A stretch of DNA of 5,074 nt from Bacteroidales bacterium UBA3382 (lineage in GTDB: Bacteria > Bacteroidota > Bacteroidia > Bacteroidales > UBA932). The translations under genes and the position numbers were made by a program. Every line of letters starts with the position of its first letter. The first letter of the stretch is position 1. This document shows positions 1 to 5,074 of the stretch, in pieces. The notes below the pieces were generated by a model that did no database searches, was not told the DNA's origin, and saw nothing but the letters and a program-made list of their open reading frames with translations. The stretch covers positions 539 through 5,612 of the forward strand of contig DEPW01000050.1 of NCBI GenBank assembly GCA_002358965.1. The letters run 5' to 3'.

Positions 1-1928
1 GGAGCAGGATCGCCCTTGTATACTATATCTCCCTGGGACATTGTCGCTGAATACAACTCGTCGTAAGCAGTTTCGGACACGTCTCCGATCCACATTACGA
101 ATACTGCGGATGTTGCGGTCTCGTTGTATGTGTAGTCGATAGCTGCGAGGTTAGGGTTGGCCGGATCTGAAAGGAATGCGCCATACGAAGGGTTGTATGC
201 CTCGAGGTCGGCTATCGACCAGTAATTGGTGCAGTTTGCCTCTGCGTATGCGTCGGTCTCTTCGCCTTCAAGCGTAGAGAAAGGCTCTACTGTCAAGGCC
301 GAATTGAATGTATAGGCATTGATATCTACTCCGAACGCTATTGCGTAGTAATCCATTCCAGGATTCATTCCGCTGACAACATATCCGGTGACATCGCCGG
401 TCTGTGCATAATAAGGAAGCAAGAAGCTATACTGCGAGCAGATGTCGTTCATGATGTCTTCGTCGGTATATCCGTAGCTCCACAAGTCATCGATGGCGGT
501 TGCGAAGTAGTATGCAGCCTTGTCGGAAGGATAGATGTCGAGGCTTACTTCCGTCGTGGTCGGAGTCGCTACGATGTCGAAAGTAAGGTCGATTACCTGC
601 ATCTCCAAAGTCGTGAACTCAGGTCCCCAGTAGAAGTCGGTTGTGAAGTTGGCTTCGAGATCCATACCTACGGCGTAGGTGAGATATTTGGTCTCCGAAT
701 ACAGACCTGAATATGTATAGTCGTCTAAATAGTCGCCAGGATACAGGAAGTCCGGAAGGAGTTCGACTACGCTTGAGTATCCATAGTAATTCGCTGTATT
801 TTCAAGCAGGTCCATGAAATACTGCTCCATGTTGGCCTTGTCGCCTACATACATGTCGAACTCGTCCTGAGTCATTATCTGGGATGTCCAATATATTGCA
901 GGATCGTTGCATGAAGCCAAGATTCTTGCTGAAGATGCAGTGATTTCGGCTTCAGGAACTTCGATGGTGAAGTAATCCGTTACTGGAGCCGTGCCGATGA
1001 TTACAGGCTGCTCTGCTATGAGCGTCTGGCCGTTGGCGGAGATTACGATTACCGTTACGAGGCCTTCGGTTTCAGCAAAAGTGTTTTCGGCAGCAGGGGC
1101 CGTGATGACGAAACCGGTCTCTTCGATAGCTGCGCGCCATCCGTCAGGTTTGGTGATGGTGACATCGGTGGCTCCGCTCAATGTATATGTCAAAGTCTTG
1201 CTTTCGCCACGCTCGAAGTACAGTGTCTCGCCGTTCGTTCCGAAGTCGAATGCAAGCTCGCTTGTCTTAGGGAGAGTGATTACGGTACCGTCGCGGAGAG
1301 TGAGGTAGACATAGTTTTCATCTTCGTCAACACCTGCGAAGATCGACTCGCCCGTGCCTGCGCCGGTCGAAGGCATGCCTGTATCTTCCCATGTGATACC
1401 GCCGTCGGTAGAGATTTCCCAGTTGCCGGTTTCAGGGTTGATGCGTACCTGAGGAGCCTCTCCGGTTACAGGGATCTTGTCGCCGTTTTCATCTTCGATG
1501 AAATCGCGGCTGCCGTCGGCATACTCGTATCCCCAGTAATATACTCCGTTCTCTTCCATTACTATGATGGTAGGAGGCGTCATTCCGTCTTCGCCGTCCT
1601 GCCCGTCCTGTCCGTCCTTGCCGTCTTCACCGTCGGTAATGGTTACGGAAGTGCCGTCGGAAAAGTTGATGGTATAGCCGTCTCCGTTGTCAACGACATT
1701 GTTGACAGTCACCTTTTCCTGCAGCTTTTGAATGATGTCCTGCAAAGTCTCTATTTCCGACTGGATCTGGTCACAGAAATCTTCGAGGGCGTCGACCCTT
1801 TCGTTAAGATCCTCCAAAGAATCCTTCAGATGTGTGTCATCGAACTGACACGAGTTGGCTGCCAACATTATGGCGCCCGCGCACATCGTACCTACGACAA
1901 TGCGGCCCAGATTATTAATGAGTTTCAT
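1..1928 (-). CDS. DUF4988/PL29-N-terminal-like surface lipoprotein with FN3-like repeats (3' end outside window)
   Basis: The frame is open from the ATG at 1926-1928 to the window edge: 642 codons with no stop. Seen in the protein: a basic and hydrophobic signal peptide ending at a probable lipobox Cys27 (preceded by ANS, followed by QFDD, acidic as in exported surface lipoproteins); a heptad-like coiled coil at about 33-72; a GYTINFSDG motif at 82-92; six Asp-Gly-X triplets at 99-116; and a YYWGYEYADG / NWEISTDGGITW stretch at 130-180. This layout fits the DUF4988 family, often labelled PL29 lyase N-terminal domain. Residues 224-312 form a beta-rich domain with a KPDGWRA motif, also found in the gene at the right edge. 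Residues 320-443 and 448-553 look like two related FN3-like domains, followed by an NYWSIADLEAYNP segment shared with the 497-residue neighbour. By comparison with that neighbour about 80-90 residues are missing. No lyase catalytic domain is visible, so the enzyme-derived family name should not be read as activity. Likely an outer-surface binding protein (inference). This ATG is chosen because it starts a full signal peptide. Confidence 0.9.
   Translation of the reverse strand, partial: MKLINNLGRIVVGTMCAGAIMLAANSCQFDDTHLKDSLEDLNERVDALEDFCDQIQSEIETLQDIIQKLQEKVTVNNVVDNGDGYTINFSDGTSVTITDGEDGKDGQDGQDGEDGMTPPTIIVMEENGVYYWGYEYADGSRDFIEDENGDKIPVTGEAPQVRINPETGNWEISTDGGITWEDTGMPSTGAGTGESIFAGVDEDENYVYLTLRDGTVITLPKTSELAFDFGTNGETLYFERGESKTLTYTLSGATDVTITKPDGWRAAIEETGFVITAPAAENTFAETEGLVTVIVISANGQTLIAEQPVIIGTAPVTDYFTIEVPEAEITASSARILASCNDPAIYWTSQIMTQDEFDMYVGDKANMEQYFMDLLENTANYYGYSSVVELLPDFLYPGDYLDDYTYSGLYSETKYLTYAVGMDLEANFTTDFYWGPEFTTLEMQVIDLTFDIVATPTTTEVSLDIYPSDKAAYYFATAIDDLWSYGYTDEDIMNDICSQYSFLLPYYAQTGDVTGYVVSGMNPGMDYYAIAFGVDINAYTFNSALTVEPFSTLEGEETDAYAEANCTNYWSIADLEAYNPSYGAFLSDPANPNLAAIDYTYNETATSAVFVMWIGDVSETAYDELYSATMSQGDIVYKGDPA
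1581..1634 (-). repeat. Collagen-like Asp-Gly-X repeat inside the DUF4988-like protein
   Basis: Residues 99-116 of the protein read as six consecutive D-G-X triplets (X = E, K, Q, Q, E, M), visible in the DNA as an imperfect nine-base-scale repeat rich in GACGG. Short collagen-like runs of this kind are known between the coiled coil and the beta domain in many Bacteroidales DUF4988 proteins and could trimerise or act as a spacer. At six triplets it is probably too short for a stable triple helix on its own; the preceding coiled coil could nucleate one. The function is inference. Confidence 0.75.
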
Positions 1929-1983
1929 AAGATTATAATATGATGAAAACGATTCATAAAAGTTTAATGGCCGGTTAGTGTGC

Positions 1984-2001
1984 GCGTTTCATAACAAACG
2001 C
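1984..2001. repeat. Inverted repeat in the leader of the left gene
   Basis: GCGTTT at 1984-1989 and AAACGC at 1996-2001 form a perfect 6-base inverted repeat around a 6-base loop. It lies just downstream of the predicted -7 box, around or just after the expected transcription start. It could be an operator half-site pair or a small 5'-leader hairpin. The length is short enough to occur by chance. Confidence 0.3.
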
Positions 2002-2005
2002 AACC

Positions 2006-2036
2006 GCAATTTATGATTTTATTTTCAAATTACAAA
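2006..2036 (-). promoter_or_regulatory. Bacteroidetes-type promoter of the left lipoprotein gene
   Basis: Read on the minus strand, TTTG (2036-2033) is followed after exactly 19 bases by TAAATTGC (2013-2006). TTTG at -33 and TAnnTTTG at -7 are the known Bacteroidetes sigma-ABfr consensus, with usual spacing around 19-21. The -7 box matches the four TA/TT positions but not the final TG. The same two boxes with the same spacing occur upstream of the 497-residue gene, which is the main support. The predicted start is near 2000, giving a leader of about 70 bases. No Shine-Dalgarno sequence is seen before the ATG; the leader is AT-rich, as is usual in this phylum. Confidence 0.6.
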
Positions 2037-2055
2037 ATTATTGCGTCTTATTTTT

Positions 2056-2089
2056 AAAAAAAGGCGGCTCCGTAAAAACAGGAACCGCC
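2056..2089 (-). terminator. Intrinsic terminator of the 497-residue lipoprotein gene
   Basis: On the minus strand a 9-base-pair stem (GGCGGTTCC with GGAGCCGCC, one G-U pair; arms 2089-2081 and 2071-2063) closes a 9-base loop and is followed directly by seven Ts (2062-2056). It starts 35 bases after the stop codon at 2125-2127. It separates this gene from the next one downstream, whose promoter begins about 20 bases further on. Confidence 0.9.
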
Positions 2090-2100
2090 CTTGCATTGTC

Positions 2101-2118
2101 TGCGCCTTGACGGGCGCA
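2101..2118 (-). other. Small hairpin between stop codon and terminator
   Basis: TGCGCC (2101-2106) and GGCGCA (2113-2118) can pair around a 6-base loop, a few bases after the stop codon and just before the intrinsic terminator. There is no T-tract after it, so it is probably an accessory 3'-end structure rather than a terminator. It may also be chance in a short GC-rich patch. Confidence 0.3.
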
Positions 2119-2124
2119 TGCGTG

Positions 2125-3618
2125 CTATCTTACTTTGACCATCTTTGCCGTTTTGGCATTGAAGACTGAAAGCATGTCGACTTTCAGGATTGCCGGAGTC
2201 TCGGCTGCTGCCGAATATCCCATCAAAGCGTTGTAGTATTCGTCGAACAGGCCGAAATCGTTGGATTTGCCCTCTTCGGTGAATGTTACGGTAAATATGT
2301 CCATGTCGCCGTAATTTCCGCTAGCGTCTACACCTATGGTACAGAGAGTGTTTGTACTGCCGTCGAGATCCACATAGAAGAGGGTGCCAGGCCCGCCTTT
2401 ATATTCGATGTCAGCTTCTGCGAGGGTCGCATTGAACAGGTCGTCGTAGTTTTTATCCGACATGTCGCCGATCCAAAGCACATAATATGCGGCTGCCGCC
2501 TCGTCATTGAATTCAAGATCCACTGCTGCAAGGTTGTTAGGCGCTCCTGCCTGTGCAAGGCCTGCGTAACCAGGGTTGTAGGCTGCAAGGTCGTCGATAG
2601 ACCACCAGTTGGTGATGCTGCCTTCTACATATGCGTCAGTCGGCTGGCTTTCGGTCGTATTGAAAGTCTTTTTGAACAGTTCGGTCGATGGGCTGCTTGT
2701 GTTCATGTCGATACCGAAAGCGACTACATGATATTCCTGTCCCGGAGACATACCGCTGACAGTCTGATCAACCAGATCTCCTGTCATGTATCCGCCTACC
2801 TGCGCTATCAGGTCTAACATGATATCCTCGTCGCCAAGGCCTGCCTGATACCAGGAATTGTCGATGATGGTTGCGATGTAAGCCGCTTCCTTGTCAGATG
2901 GGTAAACGCTGATGACCGCTGTCGTTGTCGAAGGCTCGACTTCGATCTCGAAAGTCAGAGTGCTTGCCTCGGATTGGTTTACATTGACTTCGAATGAAGC
3001 AGGGATGTCGCCAGGATATTCGTAGGATACGGTGACTTTGCCTGTACGGGCTGCGCCGTCGTTGGCTGCCACTGTTGCGGTTATTGAAGTCTCCCCTTCC
3101 AGAGCCGTAGTAATCCAGTCGTCGGAACTGATTTTGATCTCTCCGCCTTCAGCCGGGTTAAGGAGCTCGAAAGTGATTTCAAAGTCGCCGCCGTTGGCTC
3201 CCATTTCGACATTCTCTTTGCTGGTGAGATTGAGGATAGGGTAGTCGCTGCCTGCCGCTCCCTGCATTACGACTACGGTCACGGTCTGAGGTTCTCCGCC
3301 GTCATAATTGTAAGTCACAAGGATTTCGGATCTGCGAGGCTGCGCCGTCTCGTTTGCTGCTACCTCGAAGGTAATGGTGTTCTCTACCGAATAGTCCCAT
3401 CCGCCAAGCCATGCGGCATCTGAAGTAGCCTCTACGCTGCCGTTTTCTCTAGGGTTTTCGATTGCATAAGTGAGAGAATACTGTCCGCCGACTGAAAGTG
3501 CTACGATGTCGCCTTCAGTAGTCGAGGTGAGGACCGGTGCAGGTCCGTTGTCAACAGGTTCGCAACCGATGAAAGCAAACAATGCGATCAGGGTCGCCAA
3601 TAAAGAAAAACGTTTCAT
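2125..3618 (-). CDS. BACON-domain surface lipoprotein with FN3-like C-terminal module
   Basis: Complete 497-residue protein, ATG at 3618 and TAG at 2125-2127. The start is supported by an immediate type II signal peptide: MKRF, a hydrophobic core and lipobox FIG-Cys19, followed by EPVDNG with early acidic residues. Two BACON-like beta domains follow at about 36-119 and 126-216. Both carry an NPxENGxV...SDxxW-like first half, an AANxxxxxR stretch and end in a V-x-Q strand. BACON domains are known as Bacteroidetes-associated modules, often N-terminal and often proposed to bind carbohydrate or mucin or to act as spacers. Residues 221-320 contain a YPSDK motif, a DEDIM helix and VSGMSPGQEYHVVAFGID, a pattern I read as FN3-like. 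Residues 328-465 contain NWWSIDDLAAYNPGY and LWIGDMS and then a beta-rich tail. Residues 221-411 match the C-terminal part of the left neighbour at roughly 45% by hand alignment. The gene has its own promoter and terminator, so it is probably monocistronic. No catalytic motif was recognised; surface binding is inferred. Confidence 0.93.
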   Translation of the reverse strand: MKRFSLLATLIALFAFIGCEPVDNGPAPVLTSTTEGDIVALSVGGQYSLTYAIENPRENGSVEATSDAAWLGGWDYSVENTITFEVAANETAQPRRSEILVTYNYDGGEPQTVTVVVMQGAAGSDYPILNLTSKENVEMGANGGDFEITFELLNPAEGGEIKISSDDWITTALEGETSITATVAANDGAARTGKVTVSYEYPGDIPASFEVNVNQSEASTLTFEIEVEPSTTTAVISVYPSDKEAAYIATIIDNSWYQAGLGDEDIMLDLIAQVGGYMTGDLVDQTVSGMSPGQEYHVVAFGIDMNTSSPSTELFKKTFNTTESQPTDAYVEGSITNWWSIDDLAAYNPGYAGLAQAGAPNNLAAVDLEFNDEAAAAYYVLWIGDMSDKNYDDLFNATLAEADIEYKGGPGTLFYVDLDGSTNTLCTIGVDASGNYGDMDIFTVTFTEEGKSNDFGLFDEYYNALMGYSAAAETPAILKVDMLSVFNAKTAKMVKVR

Positions 3619-3668
3619 GAAAGTAGTAATTAAATTGTTTTAGTTAATAAAAATACTTAAGGTTTCAC

Positions 3669-3685
3669 AAATTGCGGTGCAATTT
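3669..3685. repeat. Perfect inverted repeat overlapping the -7 box
   Basis: AAATTGC (3669-3675) and GCAATTT (3679-3685) are perfect inverted 7-mers separated by GGT. The right arm is most of the predicted -7 box of the 497-residue lipoprotein gene, so a dimeric regulator bound here would block the promoter. The same right arm, GCAATTTA, is conserved upstream of the left gene, but the left arm there is diverged (AAACGCA). The operator role is inference. Confidence 0.4.
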
Positions 3686-3709
3686 AGTGTTAATTTTTAA
3701 CTTAACAAA
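3679..3709 (-). promoter_or_regulatory. Bacteroidetes-type promoter of the BACON lipoprotein gene
   Basis: On the minus strand TTTG (3709-3706) is separated by exactly 19 bases from TAAATTGC (3686-3679). The boxes and spacing are identical to those upstream of the left gene. The predicted start lies near 3672, giving a leader of about 55 bases that is AT-rich and has no clear Shine-Dalgarno sequence. A further shared stretch, TGAAAC in the early leader (3667-3662 here, 1991-1986 in the other copy), extends the similarity past the start site. Confidence 0.6.
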
Positions 3710-3710
3710 G

Positions 3711-4085
3711 ATTTTTGATGGAAATTAATAACGATTGTCCGCGGAATTACCCTCCTGCGAGCCGCCTTCCTGCCGGCGATGAATCCTCCGCAGCGGCCTC
3801 CCGGCCGCAGATGCCCTCTCGGGCGTCCACACCCCGACTTAACGCGAGTGTATCGTTATTTACTGAAGCAAAATGATTTGCGGCTGTAACAATTTTTTAC
3901 GAGTGTGGATTCCGAGGGTTTCTGAACCTCCCTTGCTCCACAGTCAAATTTTGGTGCATGCATCATTAATTATTGATTTACAGTAAATTGCGAAGTTGTA
4001 AGTTAAGCCGGGGTGTGGACGCAACCTTTGGGTTCCGCAGTCGGCCTGCCCCAAGGCCTGCCGGCATACTCTCGGGGAATTACGA
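3711..4085. other. Gene-free mosaic region between two lipoprotein genes
   Basis: No credible coding frame is seen on either strand here. The stretch is a base-composition mosaic: GC-rich at about 3738-3843 and 4008-4076, AT-rich in between. It holds a perfect GCGGCC-TCCC-GGCCGC hairpin (3793-3808), the 200-base imperfect palindrome listed separately, and short repeated words shared by the two GC-rich flanks: GGAATTAC (3743-3750, 4076-4083), CCTGCCGGC (3769-3777, 4057-4065), TCCGCAG followed by CGGCC (3787, 4034), and GGCCTGCC twice in tandem (4043-4050, 4055-4062). Possibilities are a small mobile-element remnant or a structured RNA; neither is proven. Confidence 0.5.
3823..4022. repeat. 200-base imperfect palindrome with 21-base outer arms
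   Basis: The outer arms 3823-3843 and 4002-4022 are inverted copies matching at 20 of 21 bases; each reads GCGTCCACACCCCG, then A or G, then CTTAAC. Further pairs are nested about the same centre near 3922-3923: ATTTACTG (3858-3865) with CAGTAAAT (3981-3988), AATGAT (3872-3877) with ATCATT (3962-3967), TGTGGA (3904-3909) with TCCACA (3937-3942), and a central GAGG...CCTC hairpin with loop TCTG at 3921-3924. The whole could fold as one long interrupted hairpin in RNA or a cruciform in DNA. It resembles a MITE-like nonautonomous element or a structured RNA in shape only; no known family was recognised. No flanking transposase is present. Confidence 0.7.
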
Positions 4086-4119
4086 CGATGCCGCGCACTG
4101 GGGAATGTGCGCGGCATCG
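4086..4119 (-). terminator. Hairpin terminator after the Lcl-like gene
   Basis: The arms 4086-4098 and 4107-4119 pair perfectly over 13 bases (CGATGCCGCGCAC with GTGCGCGGCATCG) around an 8-base loop. On the minus strand it begins 33 bases after the TGA at 4153-4155. The following bases (TCGTAATT) are only weakly T-rich, so it is a probable rather than textbook intrinsic terminator; a role as a 3'-end stabilising hairpin is possible. Read on the plus strand it is followed by ATTGTTT, but no plus-strand gene ends here. Confidence 0.7.
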
Positions 4120-4152
4120 GATTGTTTACTCTGTTCAGGACTGACGCCCTTG

Positions 4153-5074
4153 TCAGAATGCGAGTATGTACCTGTAGTAGTTGCTCTCTGTCTTGTATAC
4201 TGACATTGTAAGTATTATCTGATGTATGGCGGAAACAGTTTCAGGAGCATACTGGCTTGCTTCCGAACTCGACAGGAATGTGGCGGTCTGCAGCTGGTCC
4301 GCCCCTTCGATTGTCGAGAATATCGTGTTGAGCAGCTCCTTGTTCGCCTTATCGCCGGATATGTCGTAAATGTTTCCGTCATATACTCCTGTCAGTATCA
4401 GCGAGGCTTCTTTCAGCGAAGGCATGTACCAGCCGCTCGTGCCTGCCGGGGCAGGATTGCTCTCCCTGAAAGAGGCGAGATTGGCAACCGCATCCACAGG
4501 ACAGTCGGCATGTTCCGGAGCCGCATTGAACGCTTCGATTGCCTTGGTGAACTGGTAGCCGAGCATGTCGTTCATCGTCGAGCCCGGCTCGGTGCCCTGT
4601 GTGCCGGCGATCATGCTTTCATAGCCTGTGAGGTTAGCCTGCACCCAAGTGTCCACATTGTCGCCGTATGCATCGTAATTGCTCTGCCATGGGGTGTTCT
4701 GATTGTACAGGGATATTACCAGTCCGTGCGTGCAGTCGGGACAGTCTTCGGCCATGATGGCATCGTCCTGTGCCGGATCGCCGATATAGAAGACGACTCC
4801 GATGACGGTCTTCGTCCCGTCAAGTTCCGAAGACCAGGTGCCGTCCGAATAATAATAGTCGCCTACGGCAGGTTCGGTGACGACAGGAGCGCTGCCTATT
4901 GCTACATTCAGCGTCGATACGAGGCTCTGTCCGTTCGAGGCAACGAGGATGACATCGATGCCTCCTTCAGTTTCGGCATAAGGGTTGTCGGCTGCCGGGG
5001 CGGTGATTACGAGGTTGTTTCCTTCGAAGCCGGCACGCCAGCCTTGCGGCTTGCGCACTGTCATGTCCTCTGCT
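4153..5074 (-). CDS. Secreted protein with GWRA-type domain and Lcl/DUF1566-like C-terminus (5' end outside window)
   Basis: The frame stays open through the right edge (codons A-E-D precede the ATG at 5064-5062) and ends with TGA at 4153-4155. That ATG falls inside a conserved domain and has no signal peptide after it, so the real start is outside the window. Counting from that Met, residues 1-60 carry KPQGWRA and VITAPAADN-type motifs matching residues 255-316 of the left gene at about half identity. From about residue 66 a typical Bacteroidales Lcl-like (DUF1566-type) domain follows: VGDYYYSDGTWSSELDGTKT, IGVVFYIGDP, THGLVISL, WQSNY, GYESM, TKAIEAFNAAPEHADCPV, then the signature SGWYMPSLKEASLI, LSSSE and a C-terminal YRYILAF. 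In the Legionella collagen-like protein this C-terminal fold takes part in glycosaminoglycan binding; whether that holds here is unknown. Cysteines 108 and 111 (CPDC) and 188 could form a disulfide. It is probably a surface lipoprotein with a DUF4988-like N-terminus like the left gene (inference). Confidence 0.88.
   Translation of the reverse strand, partial: AEDMTVRKPQGWRAGFEGNNLVITAPAADNPYAETEGGIDVILVASNGQSLVSTLNVAIGSAPVVTEPAVGDYYYSDGTWSSELDGTKTVIGVVFYIGDPAQDDAIMAEDCPDCTHGLVISLYNQNTPWQSNYDAYGDNVDTWVQANLTGYESMIAGTQGTEPGSTMNDMLGYQFTKAIEAFNAAPEHADCPVDAVANLASFRESNPAPAGTSGWYMPSLKEASLILTGVYDGNIYDISGDKANKELLNTIFSTIEGADQLQTATFLSSSEASQYAPETVSAIHQIILTMSVYKTESNYYRYILAF

Noticed and set aside
991..1308. 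Plus-strand frame of 105 codons, and similar ones at 1728-1943, 3032-3244 and 4370-4558
   Set aside because: All lie opposite the strongly supported minus-strand lipoprotein genes (1728-1943 runs past the left gene's start codon by only 15 bases); none has domain-like sequence or a promoter.
1581..1634. Short tandem DNA repeat as a CRISPR or contingency repeat
   Set aside because: The repeat is explained by Asp-Gly-X codons in frame, has no spacers, and its units differ at synonymous positions rather than being identical.
1..1928. Polysaccharide lyase activity for the left gene
   Set aside because: Only the N-terminal domain resembles proteins labelled PL29; the remainder is beta-sandwich binding-type sequence and no catalytic domain is visible in the 642 residues seen.
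2033..2040. TAATTTTG as a -7 box matching TAnnTTTG on the minus strand
   Set aside because: It matches the consensus well but has no TTTG at the right distance upstream, where the terminator T-tract lies. Its TTTG instead fits as the -33 box of the promoter shared with the other gene.
2334..2588. Minus-strand frame of 84 codons
   Set aside because: It is an out-of-frame shadow inside the 497-residue lipoprotein gene and has no coding character of its own.
3973..4203. Plus-strand frame of 76 codons
   Set aside because: It runs through the arm of the palindrome, through the terminator hairpin and into the 3' end of the right gene. It has no recognisable domain and its composition looks like translated noncoding DNA.
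5062..5064. ATG as the start of the right-hand gene
   Set aside because: The frame is open upstream to the window edge, the ATG is inside the conserved DMTVRKPQGWRA segment matching DVTITKPDGWRA of the left gene, and no signal peptide follows it.

Overview
The window looks like chromosomal DNA of a gut-type Bacteroidales bacterium. An Alistipes/Rikenellaceae-like host is possible but not proven. The evidence is three secreted lipoprotein-type genes built from domains typical of this phylum (a DUF4988/PL29-N-terminal-like domain, BACON domains and an Lcl/DUF1566-like domain), Bacteroidetes-style promoters (TTTG at -33, TA-rich -7 box), and AT-rich leaders with no obvious Shine-Dalgarno sequence. 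No tRNA, rRNA, CRISPR array, transposase or integrase gene is visible.

Layout: all genes lie on the minus strand, so transcription runs from high to low coordinates. (1) 5074-4153: the 3' part of a secreted protein whose start lies beyond the right edge. It carries a GWRA-type beta-sandwich domain and then an Lcl/DUF1566-like C-terminal domain, with a strong hairpin terminator at 4119-4086. (2) 4152-3619: a 534-base gene-free stretch. It holds that terminator, a 200-base imperfect palindrome (3823-4022), a GC-rich hairpin block, and the promoter of the next gene. (3) 3618-2125: a complete 497-residue lipoprotein with two BACON domains and a C-terminal module of FN3-like character, followed by an intrinsic terminator (2089-2056). 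(4) 2124-1929: a 196-base spacer with that terminator and another promoter. (5) 1928-1: a lipoprotein with a coiled coil, a DUF4988-like N-terminus, a short collagen-like Asp-Gly-X run, the GWRA-type domain, two FN3-like domains and the same C-terminal module as its neighbour. It runs off the left edge.

The three proteins form a mix-and-match set. Genes 3 and 1 of the transcription order share the middle GWRA-type domain (about half identical by hand alignment). Genes 2 and 1 share about 190 C-terminal residues (about 45% identical by hand alignment). Each gene appears to be its own transcription unit. The two visible promoters have the same boxes at exactly the same spacing (TTTG-N19-TAAATTGC), which suggests co-regulation as a dispersed regulon rather than as an operon. 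The biochemical role is unknown. The domains point to outer-surface binding or adhesion, possibly to glycans, but no catalytic residues or SusC/SusD partners are visible.
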